Shown here: one piece after another, positions 37,749 through 50,701 of the stretch
How the letters are laid out: each line of letters begins with the position of its first letter
How positions within the stretch are numbered: position 1 is the stretch's first letter
Origin: Eopsaltria australis
Taxonomy: Eukaryota; Chordata; Aves; Passeriformes; Petroicidae
Direction: 5' to 3'
Length of the DNA: 64,000 nt
Assembly: GCA_034509425.1 (NCBI GenBank)
Contig: JAVTVJ010000296.1
Location: forward strand, 2,287,001-2,351,000
The notes under the pieces: model-generated
Database searches by the model: none
The model's input: only the letters and a program-made list of their open reading frames with translations
What the model was told of the DNA's origin: nothing
Translations under genes and position numbers: made by a program

Positions 37749-38399
37749 TAAGCTTTAAAGTTATGAGTCTTTTCAAACTGCAGATCTACTGTCAACATTT
37801 CAGTGATTACTTCTCCCGTTTTTTTTTTTTCCCAACACACAAACATAAAATAGTAACAAGATTATCAGATTAAAGAGCCAAAGAACAGCCAGTTTATTAT
37901 ACTCCTGTGTCTAAAAACACTCAAATCTTACAGGTTTCCTTCCTACTCTGCATCTTGAGGGGGGAGATCAGTATGTTTATTTTTATTTGGTTTTATTTTT
38001 TTTGTAATGGCAGTCTAGTATGGCTACATAGGAAAATAAAGCAGCCATAATATGAATTGCACGGTGCACTCAGCAAGAAAAAAACACTCCTAGAGCTCCA
38101 GTACAGCCCTTCTGAACATATCAATTTAAAAAAAAATAAAAAAGTCTTTGCTTTCTTTCTTTCTTTCTGGAGAAGAAATGAGAGGACAAACAGAACGAAA
38201 AGGACAGAGCTGTTGAAAGCTAAAAATGTGCAAATGCTGCATTCCTTCTGGGAGAAGGTAAAAACCCCACAACCCAGCACCTCGGCGCCAGTGTAAATTA
38301 TTTAAATCAGCGATGGTTTGCGTTAAAGGTCTCGAACAGATTGCATAACTGTTGCACAACTAATGTGTACAAGTGTGTCACTAATTTAATTTTAATTTT
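37749..38399. other. AT-rich intergenic sequence
   Basis: T-runs lie at about 37820-37831 and 37988-38001, A-runs near 38127-38139, and a short TTTC run at about 38152-38168. The unique part 38285-38399 (GCGATGGTTTGCG, CTAATTTAATTTTAATTTTA) leads into the CpG-rich candidate enhancer. No gene. Confidence 0.35.
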
Positions 38400-39200
38400 A
38401 CTGTATGAGTTTGTATAAGATCCCCCAGCTGTCATGTGCTCATCATCTGTCACAGAACTATCACTAAGCCATGCTGGGCTAAGACAGGATTATAAACGAT
38501 GAACTGCCATGTGCTCTAAATCTTCTTATTTGCCTAGCCTGGAAGGTATGCCCTGCAAAATTTGATTGGCAGCGCGCTCCGTTCTGTCAATTGACTTTGA
38601 AGGCCCCTTTCCATTGGCGGCTCTCAGTGGCCGTATTGACTGTCACCTGCTGACTCCAGCACGTGCCTGACCCCGGCCCCGCGCCGAGGCTCCTTCGCGG
38701 CATCCCGGGGCCGGCGCGCTCCGGTGGCACGTGCGGCACACCCAGGGCATATGGCTGGGTGCAGAATGGAGCAACCGAAGCCAAGCAGCCCCCGCGCGCT
38801 GTTGTGACGGCAGATGGGGGAAGCGTGGCATTCAATATTAAGACAGATGCCACCTCCTTATTCCACCTGTCTGGAACTTGGACATGGGACAGAATGAACT
38901 GTCTGCCTAATAATTAAGGGAACAAAGAGTGCATTTATGCAGCTCAGCGGAGCCCCGGCGCTGCGGCGCATGCACGGGAATAATTGTCGGCGATAACAAT
39001 AAGGGAACGTAGAGCGGGGCTCATCAGATGTTCGGATACTTACGCACAATTACAGTAGGAAACTGTACTGTTCCCAGCTGCCTTTGTAGCCCTTTATTTA
39101 GGCTGGTTGTGTATTAAGTGAAACAAGTTGGCTGGCATTATTACTATTATAAATAACGCTTTAAAATTACAGTGAAGTTCCCGAAATAACAAAGCGCCTA
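38400..39200. promoter_or_regulatory. Strong candidate long-range enhancer: CpG-dense unique block in the desert
   Basis: CpG density rises sharply at 38570-38800 and 38940-39020 within CpG-poor, AT-rich DNA. The block holds GGATTA (OTX/bicoid site, 38487-38492), CACCTG E-boxes (38644-38649 and about 38864), CACGTG-type strings, TAATTA (38911-38916) immediately followed by AACAAAG (SOX/TCF-type), and GATAACAATAAGG. No repeat signature is seen. It lies 25 kb 3' of OTX2. It could alternatively be the promoter of an unannotated non-coding RNA. Confidence 0.5.
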
Positions 39201-41039
39201 CAGTTCCCCCCTAACAGTCCCCGCTGCTGTTGTGCTGTGCCCTTTCTTGCAAATTTGCTCTTTGCTTCTCAGTAGTCAACTGTTTTTGTAGCAGCCAGAG
39301 AGAAGAAAAACATTCCTTCCAGGACCACTATTATTTTCGCGTATTTTTACACAACAATTTGCCTCTTTTCTTTGGCGTTGTTAAAAAAAAAAAAAAAAAG
39401 ATAACTGTGTAAAAAAATAAAAAGGCCTGGCTTTTTGGTGTTTGTGCTATATTATGTTTCTGTTGTTTAATCCTGCTTAATTTGGAACCAATTATGGTTG
39501 GACCCACCGTGCTTTGTGATGGGAATGGTTGTGCTGGGCAGGGCTCGATCCTTCCTGGGTTGGAGCTTGGGCTCAGGGTGGCAGCAGGGCTGGGCTGGTG
39601 GCCCTGGCCACGTTGTGCCATGGCCCTGGTGCAGCCCATGTGTCCCCAGGACCCCGCAGAGTTTGGGGTCTGGGATTATGGTGTGGGCTCAGCAGCACCT
39701 CTGTGTTGGCCAGGCCTGGGTCTGAGGCCTCCCAAACTGCTGGACCTCATTTTCAGGGTGAATTCTTCCCTCCTAAGGGAAACCCAAACCATGGAAAAAT
39801 CCTGTTGCACCAGTCTCCCTGTTGTGTATCTGCACAACCCCCCAGTGCAGTGGAATTAGGTGCTTGCACACAAAACTGAGCAGGTGTGGGTGTGCTGGCT
39901 GGGCAGAGACATTTCTCTGTAGCAGCAATATGCAATTAATGCCTTTGATTGAGGACCTAACGTAATCCAGGAGGTATTTTTAGTATCTACTTACCTACCT
40001 CCGACCCTCTTTTAAATGCCTTGCACTGATGTGATCACGCCCATCCTTAAATCTTTCTAATTAATTTTGCTCCCTTTTGACTGAATGAATTCAAAGGCAG
40101 CTTAAAAAAATCATCTGTGTGTCTGTCCCAGGATTTATCTGTAGATGGCAATTGGAACAGAGATGAATAAGTTGCAGAGAATGAAAATGCAGGAGCAAGT
40201 GTTAAGGGCATGTTTACTGTGTATACATTATATACAAGATTAAGGACAAGCAGAGTGCCTATTGTCTCAGCAAGCCATGAAAGTGGGCTTTTATGTTTAT
40301 ATAGATACATTTGTACATACACACATTATATAGATACATAATCTCTAGAAATAAAAATGAAAAATTGAAATTTTTAAGGAACAAAAAATCACATGCACAC
40401 CACAAGCAAAGCTTGGTTCTCACATTTCTATGCATATATAAATACATACACTCATTTAGACACATATACATTTAAATATTTACAGTATAACGTGACTAAT
40501 TAAACATCATAGATGCATATGTGTATTTAAATATATACACAGACAACCTGCTGTAGTTCTGTAATAATTCTGTAATTCTGTAATCATGGGCTGTTCTATA
40601 TTTCTCTTTTCTAATTTATAACAGATGTATTTAAACCAGACAGCTCGTCCTCAGGAAAAAAACACAAACAACTACCAGATGTATCAGACTCTCCAAAGCA
40701 CAGAAATCACATGCAACAAATTGCAAAAAGTAATCTAAGCCCAAACTTTTTTTTTTTTTGTAGTAGTAGTGGAAAAAGCAGCATTAAAAAAGACACAGAT
40801 ACATATTACAAGATGAGGATCAATTTGAAAAGATCCCACAATATCTGTTACCAAGAGCTTTGTTAATCTTTAAAAACCTAGAATGATTATTTATACGGGA
40901 GCTGTGAATTAACCAGGCTCTAATAAATAGCTCACAGGCACGTGTGTCAAGATTGTGCTTTTTGTTTTTATATGTGTCTGCATTTGAGGAAGAAAAAAAA
41001 AAAAAAGAAAGAAAAAAAGAAGCTATTATTTGTTGATTT
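39201..41039. other. AT-rich intergenic sequence
   Basis: An A-run lies at about 39383-39399. Ordinary unique sequence follows at 39480-39900. The stretch 40200-40560 is AT-rich with recurring ATATAGATACAT-like strings. T- and A-runs lie near 40748-40759 and 40988-41015. No gene or CR1 is recognised. Confidence 0.35.
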
Positions 41040-41460
41040 TTTTTTTCTGTAACAATTATTTCAAATTAAAAGCCCATCTGACGAAAGGCATATGGATGGA
41101 GAGGGGGTTCAGTCCTAATTGAACAAACCAGGACTCGTGAGGTTAATTACAGATATTAACGCTGTTGTTCTTCAGCTTCTTGCCCTCACGAAGGCTCCAG
41201 CTTCCAAATGACCTGGCTCCAACAATAAGACTCTCTTTAGCCCATTAACTAATTGATAAAAATGTGAGTGTTTAGAATGAGTCTAATTAAATCACCGAGC
41301 CTTACAATTACGAGTCCATTTGGTAGCTGTCGGGAGATGGGTAACCTCAGCTGGCATTGTAGGCGAATAAAAGATAAAAATAAAAGGGAGCTTAACCAAA
41401 GATCATTTTGAAAGCTGTTCATTTGAAGACAAAGTACACATTTGCCTGAAATGTATACAT
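41040..41460. promoter_or_regulatory. Candidate conserved enhancer block
   Basis: Many homeodomain sites lie in unique sequence: CTAATTGAAC, GTTAATTACAG, CCATTAACTAATTG, GTCTAATTAAATC and CAATTACGAG, with CpGs retained (GACGAAAGG, TAACGCTG, CACGAAGG, ATCACCGAGCC). The spacing and absence of repeats resemble vertebrate ultraconserved-type elements. Inference only. Confidence 0.43.
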
Positions 41461-42304
41461 ACACCACTTCAGACTAGCACAGTGTCTTGAAAAGAAAATG
41501 GAGCGTTTAGCAATCATGATTTTTTTTTTTTCCCAGTGCATGCATGAAATTCTCAACAGGCTGTGTGATGGAATGAGCTGCTTTTATAACCATTTCTGAG
41601 TTACAGGAATACCCAGATGCTTCAAGAGTGCCCGAACAGTTGATTCCAGGTACCTCTATGTTATTAACAATTTCTTCTCTCTCTTTCTCACAACTCCAAA
41701 CTCTCTGCAGGCTGACATCCCTCCGTTCCCACTCTGGTTGTGGCTGCTGCTGCAGGGACAGTCACCAGTTTTGAGGTGTCCCTTTGGTGACAGAGAGGCA
41801 GATCTGCTCACACACAACACAGGTGCCCTTGGTGAGGGAGCTGGAAAACGTCTGCTGTGTGAAGGTTCCTATTGAAGCTGTGCCTAATGTCCTAAGCATC
41901 ACAGGCAATTTTCATCTCGCTGTGTCAGGCAGAGATTTAGATCTAAAAAAAGGATGGAGAGGTGGGTGACGAGGTTTGCTGGAGGAATGGCTTCCACAGA
42001 AGGAATCCTAAATTGACAAAGCCTTTCACAGGTCAAGAAAGGAAACATGGAATTTGGATATAACAAGAGCCTATAATATCAAAAGAGGGATGGAGAAGGT
42101 GACCGGGAATGAGGATGCATTGTCTTATAGCAATATCAACCAGAATGATAATTTGATAGATTCCAAAACAAATGAATGAGGTAATGTTTTTTTGCTGTTG
42201 AACTCATTGTCAAAGGAAGTTTTGGGTGCCAGAAGTTTAAATCATAAAGCTCCTAAACCAATCAGTGGAATAAAAGTCCATCCCAGACTAATTATAGTAT
42301 TCAA
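41461..42304. other. Intergenic sequence, possibly with an old degraded repeat
   Basis: The part 42197-42245 (GAACTCATTGTCAAAGGAAG, TTTTGGGTGCCAGAAG) recalls an old CR1-type coding remnant, but the match is from memory and weak. The rest is unique; a T-run lies at about 41520-41532. Confidence 0.3.
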
Positions 42305-42759
42305 CGTAGGGGTAAGGACTTCTCTGATGAGATGGTGATGTGTAAAGTCTTTTATTATACAGAGACTAAGACTACTACATACTGCTTGCTAAGACTGCTC
42401 CTATGACTCTTACTATGGCTACTACCCCCTACTATGCAGTGAAAATTCCTTTTATACCATCCCACAAACAGGATGTGTCATCATATAAGGAAAGATGTTC
42501 ACCACAGTGTCCCCCCAATCACCTGAGCCATTTCACAGCTTTCACCTATTATGGTAAATGGTAAACAATACCCTATAAGGTCACAAAGTACAATACTCAC
42601 ACACCAAAGGTCCAGAAGGCCACAAACCCATAATTCTCTTTCCCATGTCCATCCCTGGTGACCTGGATATGTTTCCTGGTCATTTCCAGACCCAGGACAG
42701 AGGTTCACTCTGGGTCTTCCAGGCCTGTTTTTCTATAACACATACAGTATAACCCTACA
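42305..42759 (-). mobile_element. Probable solo LTR of an endogenous retrovirus, about 455 bases
   Basis: On the minus strand the element begins TGTAGGG (complement of CCCTACA at 42753-42759) and ends CCCCTACG, a one-base-decayed partner of the inverted terminal repeat. Inside, in the expected LTR order, are a TATA box TATAAAAGG (complement of 42448-42456) and, about 95 bases on, a polyadenylation signal AATAAA (complement of 42351-42356). No gag, pol or env sequence adjoins it, so it looks like a solo LTR. No clear target-site duplication is seen. Family unknown to me. Confidence 0.6.
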
Positions 42760-43672
42760 CTAAGAAATGCAAATACACTGTCTCTGTCCTGGGAAGTCTC
42801 TGAGCTGCAAATGTCTGGAAAACGGAGCAAAATACAGGAGAATTTTCAATGTCTACCCTGTCCCTATGCTCTGTAGCCATTACCAGTAACAAGGTGCTGG
42901 GGTAAACTGGGATTTTTTTAGTTAATTCCAAGACTGCAACTTGTAGGGTGTTAAGGTGCTCCAAAGTGAAAAAGCTGTAAAAAAGCACGTCCAGAATGGT
43001 GTCACAGGCACTTTGCTCAGCCTGTGCACAGCAGAGAGGGAGAAGCAAAGCTCATCTGGTCACTGAACGATGAGGATTGTGCTTTGGACAATCTGAAATA
43101 TGGCCAGGGAGTGAACTGCACTTATGGCATGTTTTGGCTCCCTGCATCTCCCCAGGTCAGGTGGCTGGAGTCCACCAAAGCTTGTCTCTGTCCAGTGATG
43201 CAATGGGCAGCACAATGATTTGGAGGTAGTCACGTGTGGACTGGGAGAACCTTCCCTCAGGGGATGCCTTCCTATTATTTGCCAGCATGGAAATATTAAA
43301 AAGCCAAATCACAGTAGGACAAGAAAATCCCAAACAAATTTCTGTGTCAGTACAAAGAAATTCCTCTGCTTGCTGCCTGGCCTCTTTGACTGACTGTCAA
43401 AACATAATTTTGAGGATATTCAGGGAACTTGGAGGATGAAATAGTGGAGGTGCATGGTTTGATCCCACAGAGTGCTACATATCAACATAAACACCAAATT
43501 CACTAAGTCACAGCTTTCAGGTGTCCTTGAGTGCAAGTGCTTTATGCACAAGCAGGGAAAATATCTGTACTATGTTAAAAAAACAGGAGAAGAAGCCAAC
43601 CCCTCATCTTCCTTTCTCTCAGCCTCTCAAATCTTTCCTCCTTTGATGAGGAAGTCTAGCTCAAAGATTGTA
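42760..43672. other. Unique intergenic sequence
   Basis: No gene or repeat is recognised. Sequence immediately right of the LTR (42760-43030) does not resemble retroviral coding DNA. Confidence 0.35.
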
Positions 43673-43828
43673 GAGTCACAGAACGGCTTGGGTTGGAAGG
43701 GACCTTAAGGAACATCCAGTTCCAACACCCTGCAGGGCCACTTTCCACTATCCCAGGTTGCACCAAGCCCCATCCAACCTGGCCTTGGACACTCCCAGGG
43801 ATGGGGCAGCCACAGCTTCTCTGGGCAA
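43673..43828 (-). mobile_element. CR1 LINE 3'-end fragment
   Basis: GAGTCACAGAACGGCTTGGG, TTGGAAGGGACCTTAAGG, CCACTTTCCACTATCCCAGG, CATCCAACCTGGCCTTGG and GGGGCAGCCACAGCTTCTCT are CR1 3' blocks in complement. The CAGGGACA block is partly deleted. Confidence 0.92.
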
Positions 43829-45317
43829 TCAAGATAAGCATTGATCCTTTATTTTTCTGCTTCTGCTTCCTCCTGTCTCCACATGATGTCCTTGTAGAAG
43901 GCTCTCCCCAGTTTATTCATGGCAAAACTCCCCTTGATTTCCCAGGCTTTGGGTTCAGGGCCCACAAATCAATGGGCTATTAACAGAGATCCTTACCCAA
44001 GCAGGGCACCAGCCGTGTGTGGCCACGGATCTGGGCTCAGATGGCATTTCAGGTGTTGTGAGGAGGCAAGGCAGAAAAGCAGCCTTGGATGTAGCCAGAG
44101 CTCAGTTCATTTCCGGCTTTATCGATATTTAACCAGCCTTGGCCGGGGCCCAGGAGGGAGCTGGCAGCCAGTTCAGAGCATGGAGCACAGGTGTGATATG
44201 CTCCTGCCAGTTCGCCTCGCTCCCAAGATGGGCAGCTGTGCTCTGCTGTGCTGCATGAGGCTTCCAAGCAGCCTTCCAGGGTAGCCCAAGGTAGGGCCTG
44301 CATCCTTAGATTAGCCCTGGAATGGCAGGGACAAAGATAACCACGGGAAGATCCTGGAGAAATGAGCTCTCCTGGGTGGACCAGAATGAATTCCAGACCT
44401 GGCTGCTGTTGGGGTGTCCAGGAGAGGGGCTGCACCCGCTCACAAACAACTTGGAGAGAAAAGATTGGGAGTCTTTTAATCGAGGGAGCAGGAGCTGTGT
44501 TCCAATCCTTCAAGACTCTCCCTGTGCCAAGCACCAGGGCTTCTGCCTGCTCTGGATTGACCCTGAGCCAAGTGGCAGCAATCCACAGCTCTGCCTCAGC
44601 CAGGCTCTGGGAGAGGGGGAATGGCACAGCCAGGCTGGGGGAACTGAGGCACAGAGCTGGGGCCATGGCACGGAGAGCTTGGCTGCCCCTCTGCAGGGAA
44701 TTCACACATCTTTGGAGGGGCAGAAATGGCAAAAGCAAGTCTGGTGGGATGGGAGAAGCTGGGAAAGGAGGAGGTTCTGGTCCAGCTTCTGACAGAATGG
44801 AGGGGTTGAGTGGAGGCCCCTTGGGCTCTGCCCAGATGTCTGGGTATGCATTGACACCAAGATAAAAATCTCCATGAAACTCAACTAATTAGTCAGGAGA
44901 TTTTGGTAGTTATAAAACCTAAGGGTTGGGGCTGGATGAAATCTATTTTTTCTATTTTTCACCTGCCCGAACTTTCCTGAAATCATTTCACAGCAGAGAT
45001 GTGGCTTTTGATAAAAAGCAAAAATAGCATTTCTAGGAATGAGATTTTGTGCCTTGTTGTGAGGGCCAGCAGAGGGAGGAGAGGGTCTGTCAGCCCATGG
45101 GACACAGGCTGGTATTTCCCAATTATTCACGTTTTCTTCCAGTGCTGAAGGCTACTTTCAAGTGGGAAGAGAACATTGTAAAGCCCAACATGTTGTAAAT
45201 GGGCTTTTGTGAAAAGCCTTGCAAGAGAGTGAATATAAAATTAAATGATAAAAAATAAAATAAAATTAAATTAAATTAGGTGGAATTAAATTAATTTTTT
45301 AAAAAATGGTCCTGAAA
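43829..45317. other. Unique intergenic sequence
   Basis: No gene is supported. The largest minus-strand open frame (44049-44738, 229 codons) has no recognised domain, and its Ser/Leu/Pro/Gln-rich composition suggests chance. An AAAT/TAAA-rich simple stretch lies at about 45235-45305, just before a CR1. Confidence 0.4.
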
Positions 45318-45806
45318 GTGTGTTGGGTCAATCCTAAGGACAAATATAGACTGGTCAGAGAATGGATTGAGACCAGTCCTGCTGAAAAGGACTTGTGGGT
45401 GTTGGTAGATGAGGAGCTTGACACGCCCTGGCCATGTGGAGAAGAGCAGACTTCAGGAAGATCTTAGAACTCCTTCCAGTAACTAAAGGGGCTCCAGGAG
45501 AGCTGGAGAGGGAATTTTGACCATAGTCTGGAATGACAGGACAAGAGAGAATGGCTTCCCACTGCCAGAGGGCAGGGAGAGATGGGATATGGGGAAGGAA
45601 TTCATGACTCTGAGGGTGGGGAGTCCCTGGCACAGGGTGCCCAGAGAAGCTGTGGCTGCCCCTGGATCCCTGCAAGTGTCCAAGGCCAGGCTGAACTGGG
45701 TTTAGAGCAACCTGGGATAGTGGAAAGTGTCCCTGTCCATGGCAGGGGGTGGAACTGGATGAGATTTAAGGTTCCTTCCAACCCAAACCATTCTGTGATT
45801 CCATGA
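45318..45806 (+). mobile_element. CR1 LINE, about 490-base 3' part
   Basis: Plus orientation: the ORF2-end block (GAAAAGGACTTGTGGGTG, TGGTAGATGAGGAGCTTGAC), then GGCTTCCCACTGCCAGAGGG, GGCACAGGGTGCCCAGAGAA, GCTGTGGCTGCCCCTGGATC, ATGGCAGGGGGTGGAACTGG and the tail CATTCTGTGATTCCATGA. There are internal deletions around 45430-45500. It is the longest plus-strand copy and is inactive. Confidence 0.93.
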
Positions 45807-48800
45807 AAAAGAAAAAACAACCTGTTCTAAGAGATTTTCTGAGTTAGGTACTGGACTGCTGCAAGAATTGGTGCCTGGAACACCATCCTTTTCCTATTTC
45901 AGGAATAACCCCCTCCTTAAACCTCTCCTACCCCTTCCATGCAGCTCCTCCTGTACACAGCAACAGCTCCCACCTGACTCCTGCTCTGCCACGTCCCTCC
46001 TGTCACCAGGTCACAGCTCTGGTGGCTGAAATGGCAGCACTGCAGAGCACAGGGATGAAGGTTGGCCACTCAGCAGCCTGCCTTGTCTGAGGAAACTCGA
46101 GGAGTTTCAGCTCGATTGGATTTCATCACCTTGGATCACACCCGGGATTGTGTCACAGGTGTCAATGGAAAAGCATTAAAACAGAGAAAGAAACATAATA
46201 CAGCTCAAACCCTGATTGAATCTCAGCCACGGAGCTGCCAAGAGAAGACACCTTCTGCACAGTAAAAATCTCTCTGTTTTCCAGGCAGAGGGGATGTAAT
46301 GCAGGAGGCTGAAGAATGGGTGTGTGCAGGGGGGAGAGAAATCATTTAGAAATGCCTGCAGCAATATCTGAATTGAAGCCCCACCCTGCAAGTCACCGTT
46401 TTAAAGATAAAGAAACTACTCACAGATATAAAGTTCCAGACCTGGGCACATCTGGCATAAGGACAGGGTAATAAAGAAATGGCCCATTAAGGAATGAAAT
46501 GCTTGTTTAGCATCGACCAGGCCTCCTGCTTTATCTCAGGACTTATCAAAATAATTGCTTAGGAACATACTAAACAAATACTAGTGTGTGTTTCACTGTG
46601 GGTCCAGGGGAATGAAGAGGACAGGTTTCAGTTTTAAACATAACATCACATCCTCATCCTGTAGTTAACAGAGTAACATTGGTAGGTCTTCAAACTACAA
46701 GATTCAAAGGCACAGACCAGAGAGTTCCACATTTATATTTTAGGGGTTCTTATACCCTATTACCATCACAGAACTGACCAGGCTGAGAAAATGCTGAATA
46801 CAATGTTGAGATACATTTAAAACCATTTAAAAGCAGTTTCCTTCTATCCACCAGCCAAATCTGACTTCCTCCTGACTTAACTTTCAAAGATAATCAGCCA
46901 ATTTCAAAATGTAGGTGGTGTTGACACAGAGACTTCTAGAAAGCCTAATTTTGAACCTGTCAAAGGCAAGGAAACACTGAGAAAATCCTTTTCAGAGGTA
47001 GATGGAAGCTGATTTAGCTATGGGGAACAAATGAGCATGTGCTGCATGCATAGGCACACACACAGATTGTGAAGGTATAAAATATTCTCCCAGCAAGTCC
47101 AGAACACTTTCTCCTGCTCTGTATAAAAGAGGAGAAGATCCAACCAGCCATTCCTATCACACACAAACTCTACAGGCATCTGTTGGGGCTTCAAAAGAAA
47201 ATCACTCCCTTGGTTTTATCTTTTCCTCCTCATGCTGAAGCCCCATCCCACTGCTCTGCTGCCGTGGGTCACTGCAGCAGCTCTGTTTGCCTGCAGGCCT
47301 GCCCATCTGCCTCTGAGAATCTAGACTTGATCACAAATGTATTTTTAATGCATTGGTGAAAGCATTTACTTAAAATTATCTCATTCCCCCTCGGGGAATT
47401 TTCAATTAAACAAACACATAATAATTATTTCCTTTAATTGCTCATCGCTGCTTACCTGGAGCTAGGGCACCTTTGTCCTGTTACACATCTGAGAGCTGTC
47501 AGATTGATTCATTAGTATTTATTTGTTTCCTATTTCCAGACCATGGAGATGCACCACGGGCATTTAAGGAAATGCTGCCGATGTCAAAGGGAATTTTTTG
47601 CTCTTGATGAGGACAGCTCAGTTCCTGTGCAGTGTTTGGGAGCTTTTCCCAGTGCTGGTTGCAGCAGCTGTGGTGAATCACCAAGATTTAAAGGTGGGAC
47701 TTTATCTTCAAGGTTTTCCCTCATTGTCCCACCCTTATCAAATATCAAACCCTACCTTTTACTGCGTGTCACTGAAGCTTGTCCCAGTTGGGGGGTATGA
47801 GATAAAGTTGATTTTTACAATTTTACTCCCCAAAATAACCCATTAGCAATGCCCACTCACACCTCTCCTGCTTGGATCCCTGCTGAGCCCAGCTCCAGCA
47901 AAGGGATGGGAGAAGGAATTTCTCCTCCAGCCCTGCCCAAACACCACCAAATTTCTGGGGTTTTTATCCATCTCCACATCCCCACAGCTCCTGAAACCTG
48001 CTGGTTTTCCTTGGGGAGCAGCACACAGACAGTCAGCTGGGAGATGCAAACAAGAAAGGCCTGGAAAATAAATCTTATGACCAATATATGAAATTATTTT
48101 AATGAAACCATGGATTTCAAGCTGGATCTGCCACTCCCAGGCCTATCCACTGCCCCTTCAAGCCTCACCAGGTCTCATCTGCCCCTTTCCAAACTCCCAC
48201 CCAGATCCTGTTATGCTCTTCTTGTAAAACTGTGCATTGATGCCCCAAGGAGGAGGACAAATAAATAAAATATAAATAAAATTGATCTCCCTTGCACTGC
48301 TGAGCAGCCTCAAGCACTGGTGAATCAGGGAGAGGCTCTGTGACTTTTACTTCCCACAGAATCCCCTCAGCAGGAAGGAATCCAGGTTGAGTGGTTTGTT
48401 CTTTAAAGCTGAGTTCAGAACCTGAGTGTGATGCAGCTTTCTTGTACCAAAGGAAGCAGAAAAAAATACAAACCTAAATATTGCCATCCCTTCAATCACA
48501 TCCTAAAATACTCTGTATTTGTTCCCTGGCAAATGCAGGTCCGAAACAAATTTTGTGAGGCACCAAAATGACTTGGTGAAGGAACCTCAATGTCACCATG
48601 GGGCTAAAAGCACCTTCCCACATCAATGTATCTAGAGAAACATTGTTAAAATTCAGTCTCAACTGAAGAAGTGTAAGCTTCTTTTACAATGATCATTAAT
48701 AACCTTTTAAAAACAATCCCCCCACCAAAAAGGGTCAAAATGCCTCTGCAGATAATTTGGTGAGGTGTGGGTTTGGGGTTTTTTTGTAAAGTCACTTGAC

Positions 48801-50700
48801 TGTGTTCTCTTTGAAAAAACAGCATCAGCCTTCATTAAAGCAAGGTTCCCAAAACTGTTTTCCAGCTGAAGAAATGCCATGCAAATCTATGTGAATAGAA
48901 AATCCTGGCAGGGAGCAGAAAAGATGAGCATCATCTGCAACCACCAGCCATCCCATCCCAGGTGCTCTCCAGGAATAATGAAAGGTGCCATGAACAGAAC
49001 ATCCTGGAGGTTTCACAAATAAACTTTGAGTCAACCTGGCCAAAGGGCTCACACGTGTGTGAGGCCACTCATGTCATAGGCATTTGCAGGATCAGGGCTT
49101 ACAGAACCAGGACACAGGGGGAGTTAGAAGATAATTATCCAAAGAGACCTACAATAAATATCTGTGGGCCAAACAGCACCATATGCACTGTATATTGATT
49201 TGGTAGTAAAGGGATTACTTGAGTGGTAGTGTCTATCCTGTATATTATTCAAATACAACAGATGGGAAATTGGCATGCCATGTAAAATACAGAATTCAAT
49301 ATTCACCCAAGTGGGCTGATAAATTATCATAAACCATTTATGAATATCCCTCAACCATGAAGCCTAATAATAAAATAAAATTAAAAAACGCAACTCTCAG
49401 CCCAGCTCCATCAAACAGCAGAGATGGAGGCATGTGCTGGAATAAGGGCCCTGTTCTGTCATCCAGACTGAGCCAAGGTTGAGTCTTCTCCTGCACATGG
49501 TCCCACCAGGCCCAGGAGAAGGTCCATCACTGCCTAGGATACAAGGAGGAGTCCTTGATCCCACCCTGAAGAGGAATGTCATCATGAGAGAGGCTGGCAT
49601 GAGCTGGGAGGTTTAAAAGAAATAAAGCAGGGAATAAAGAGGAGCATATTTTCACCCACTGCTTTCCATGAGCAGTGAGTAAACTTGGCAAAACAGAGCT
49701 GTTGGACTGAGTGAGAATGGGAAGAAGATTCAGCAGTCCTGGACAAAGACATCAGCATAATGAAAGCACCATGACTGCAGGATTCAGGCAGAATATTCCC
49801 CCTAAGGCAGCCAGTACAGCAGAGTGCTCTCTGCTCACCTTCAGCCTGCTGAAAAGGCAGCTGAACAGAGACTTCTGAAACCAGATCTCTAGCAGGGAGT
49901 AGCATCATCTTCAGCCTTCTTTCCAAGCAGATTCTTTTTGACAGTGGGCATCGGGTGGGCAATTGTAGCCACTGAGGTGTTTGGACATTGGGTATATTTT
50001 GAATGTCAAAACCAAAAGCCAGGTTAAAAACAAGCCTTCAGTCCCTGGAGTGGGCTCTTCACATTCCTACAGAGAAGGGGCATGGAAACCACTTGTGGCC
50101 TCCTTTGAACCTCACAAGCATGGATCATACAGAAATTAAGAACCCAGGGCAAGAAAATTATTTGGAAGCCCAAAGGAGGTTGTCTTCTGATCAAAGGCAA
50201 CTTTTAGCCTGGCTGTGCGGGGATAAAATTCATGAGGACAAATCTGAAACTGAGGACAGCGATGGGGAGAGAAGGGAGGCTTGAGCAGCTTCAAGAATCA
50301 ACCTCAGTTATTCTGGCTGGAAAATGGGGGGAAACAGCCCCTACCCAGAGGGCAGAATTCAGCCCAGTGCCCTAATGAGCAATTTCTGTCTCACAGAGGA
50401 CAGCTCACACCGGGTCTTAAGTGGGCAGCCCAACTGATACGTGAAAATTAGGAATATCCTCTGTCTTCCTTCTGTTAGTTTAGATGCCTGATAGACTCTT
50501 TTGTCTAGACTGAGTTATTGCCCTCTCCTGATAAACCTATCTGTAAGCTGTTAAGAGTATTGACAGGAAGTTAGCCAACATGGCACCATCTGGACCAGTC
50601 TAGCCAGTCCCCATGACCATGGCTAAAGATGACCCTGCCTCAGGGTTATTAATCAGAAAAGGAAAAATTGCAACCCCCTCCAGACAGTGAAACATTCTAG
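45807..50700. other. Gene desert
   Basis: No gene, CR1 or other named repeat is recognised over nearly 5 kb. The AT-rich patch 47330-47450 (CATTCCCCCTCGGGG, TCAATTAAAC, ATAATTATTTCC, TTTAATTGCTCATCG) is a small candidate conserved element. The stretch 46560-47000 is AT-rich without clear motifs. Confidence 0.35.
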
Positions 50701-50701
50701 A

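Noticed and set aside
42197..42245. Possible ancient CR1 coding remnant left of the LTR
   Set aside because: The similarity rests on a short remembered phrase and could not be extended on either side.
44049..44738. 229-codon minus-strand open frame
   Set aside because: No motif, signal peptide or splice context; an overlapping 167-codon frame on the other strand is equally plausible by length alone.
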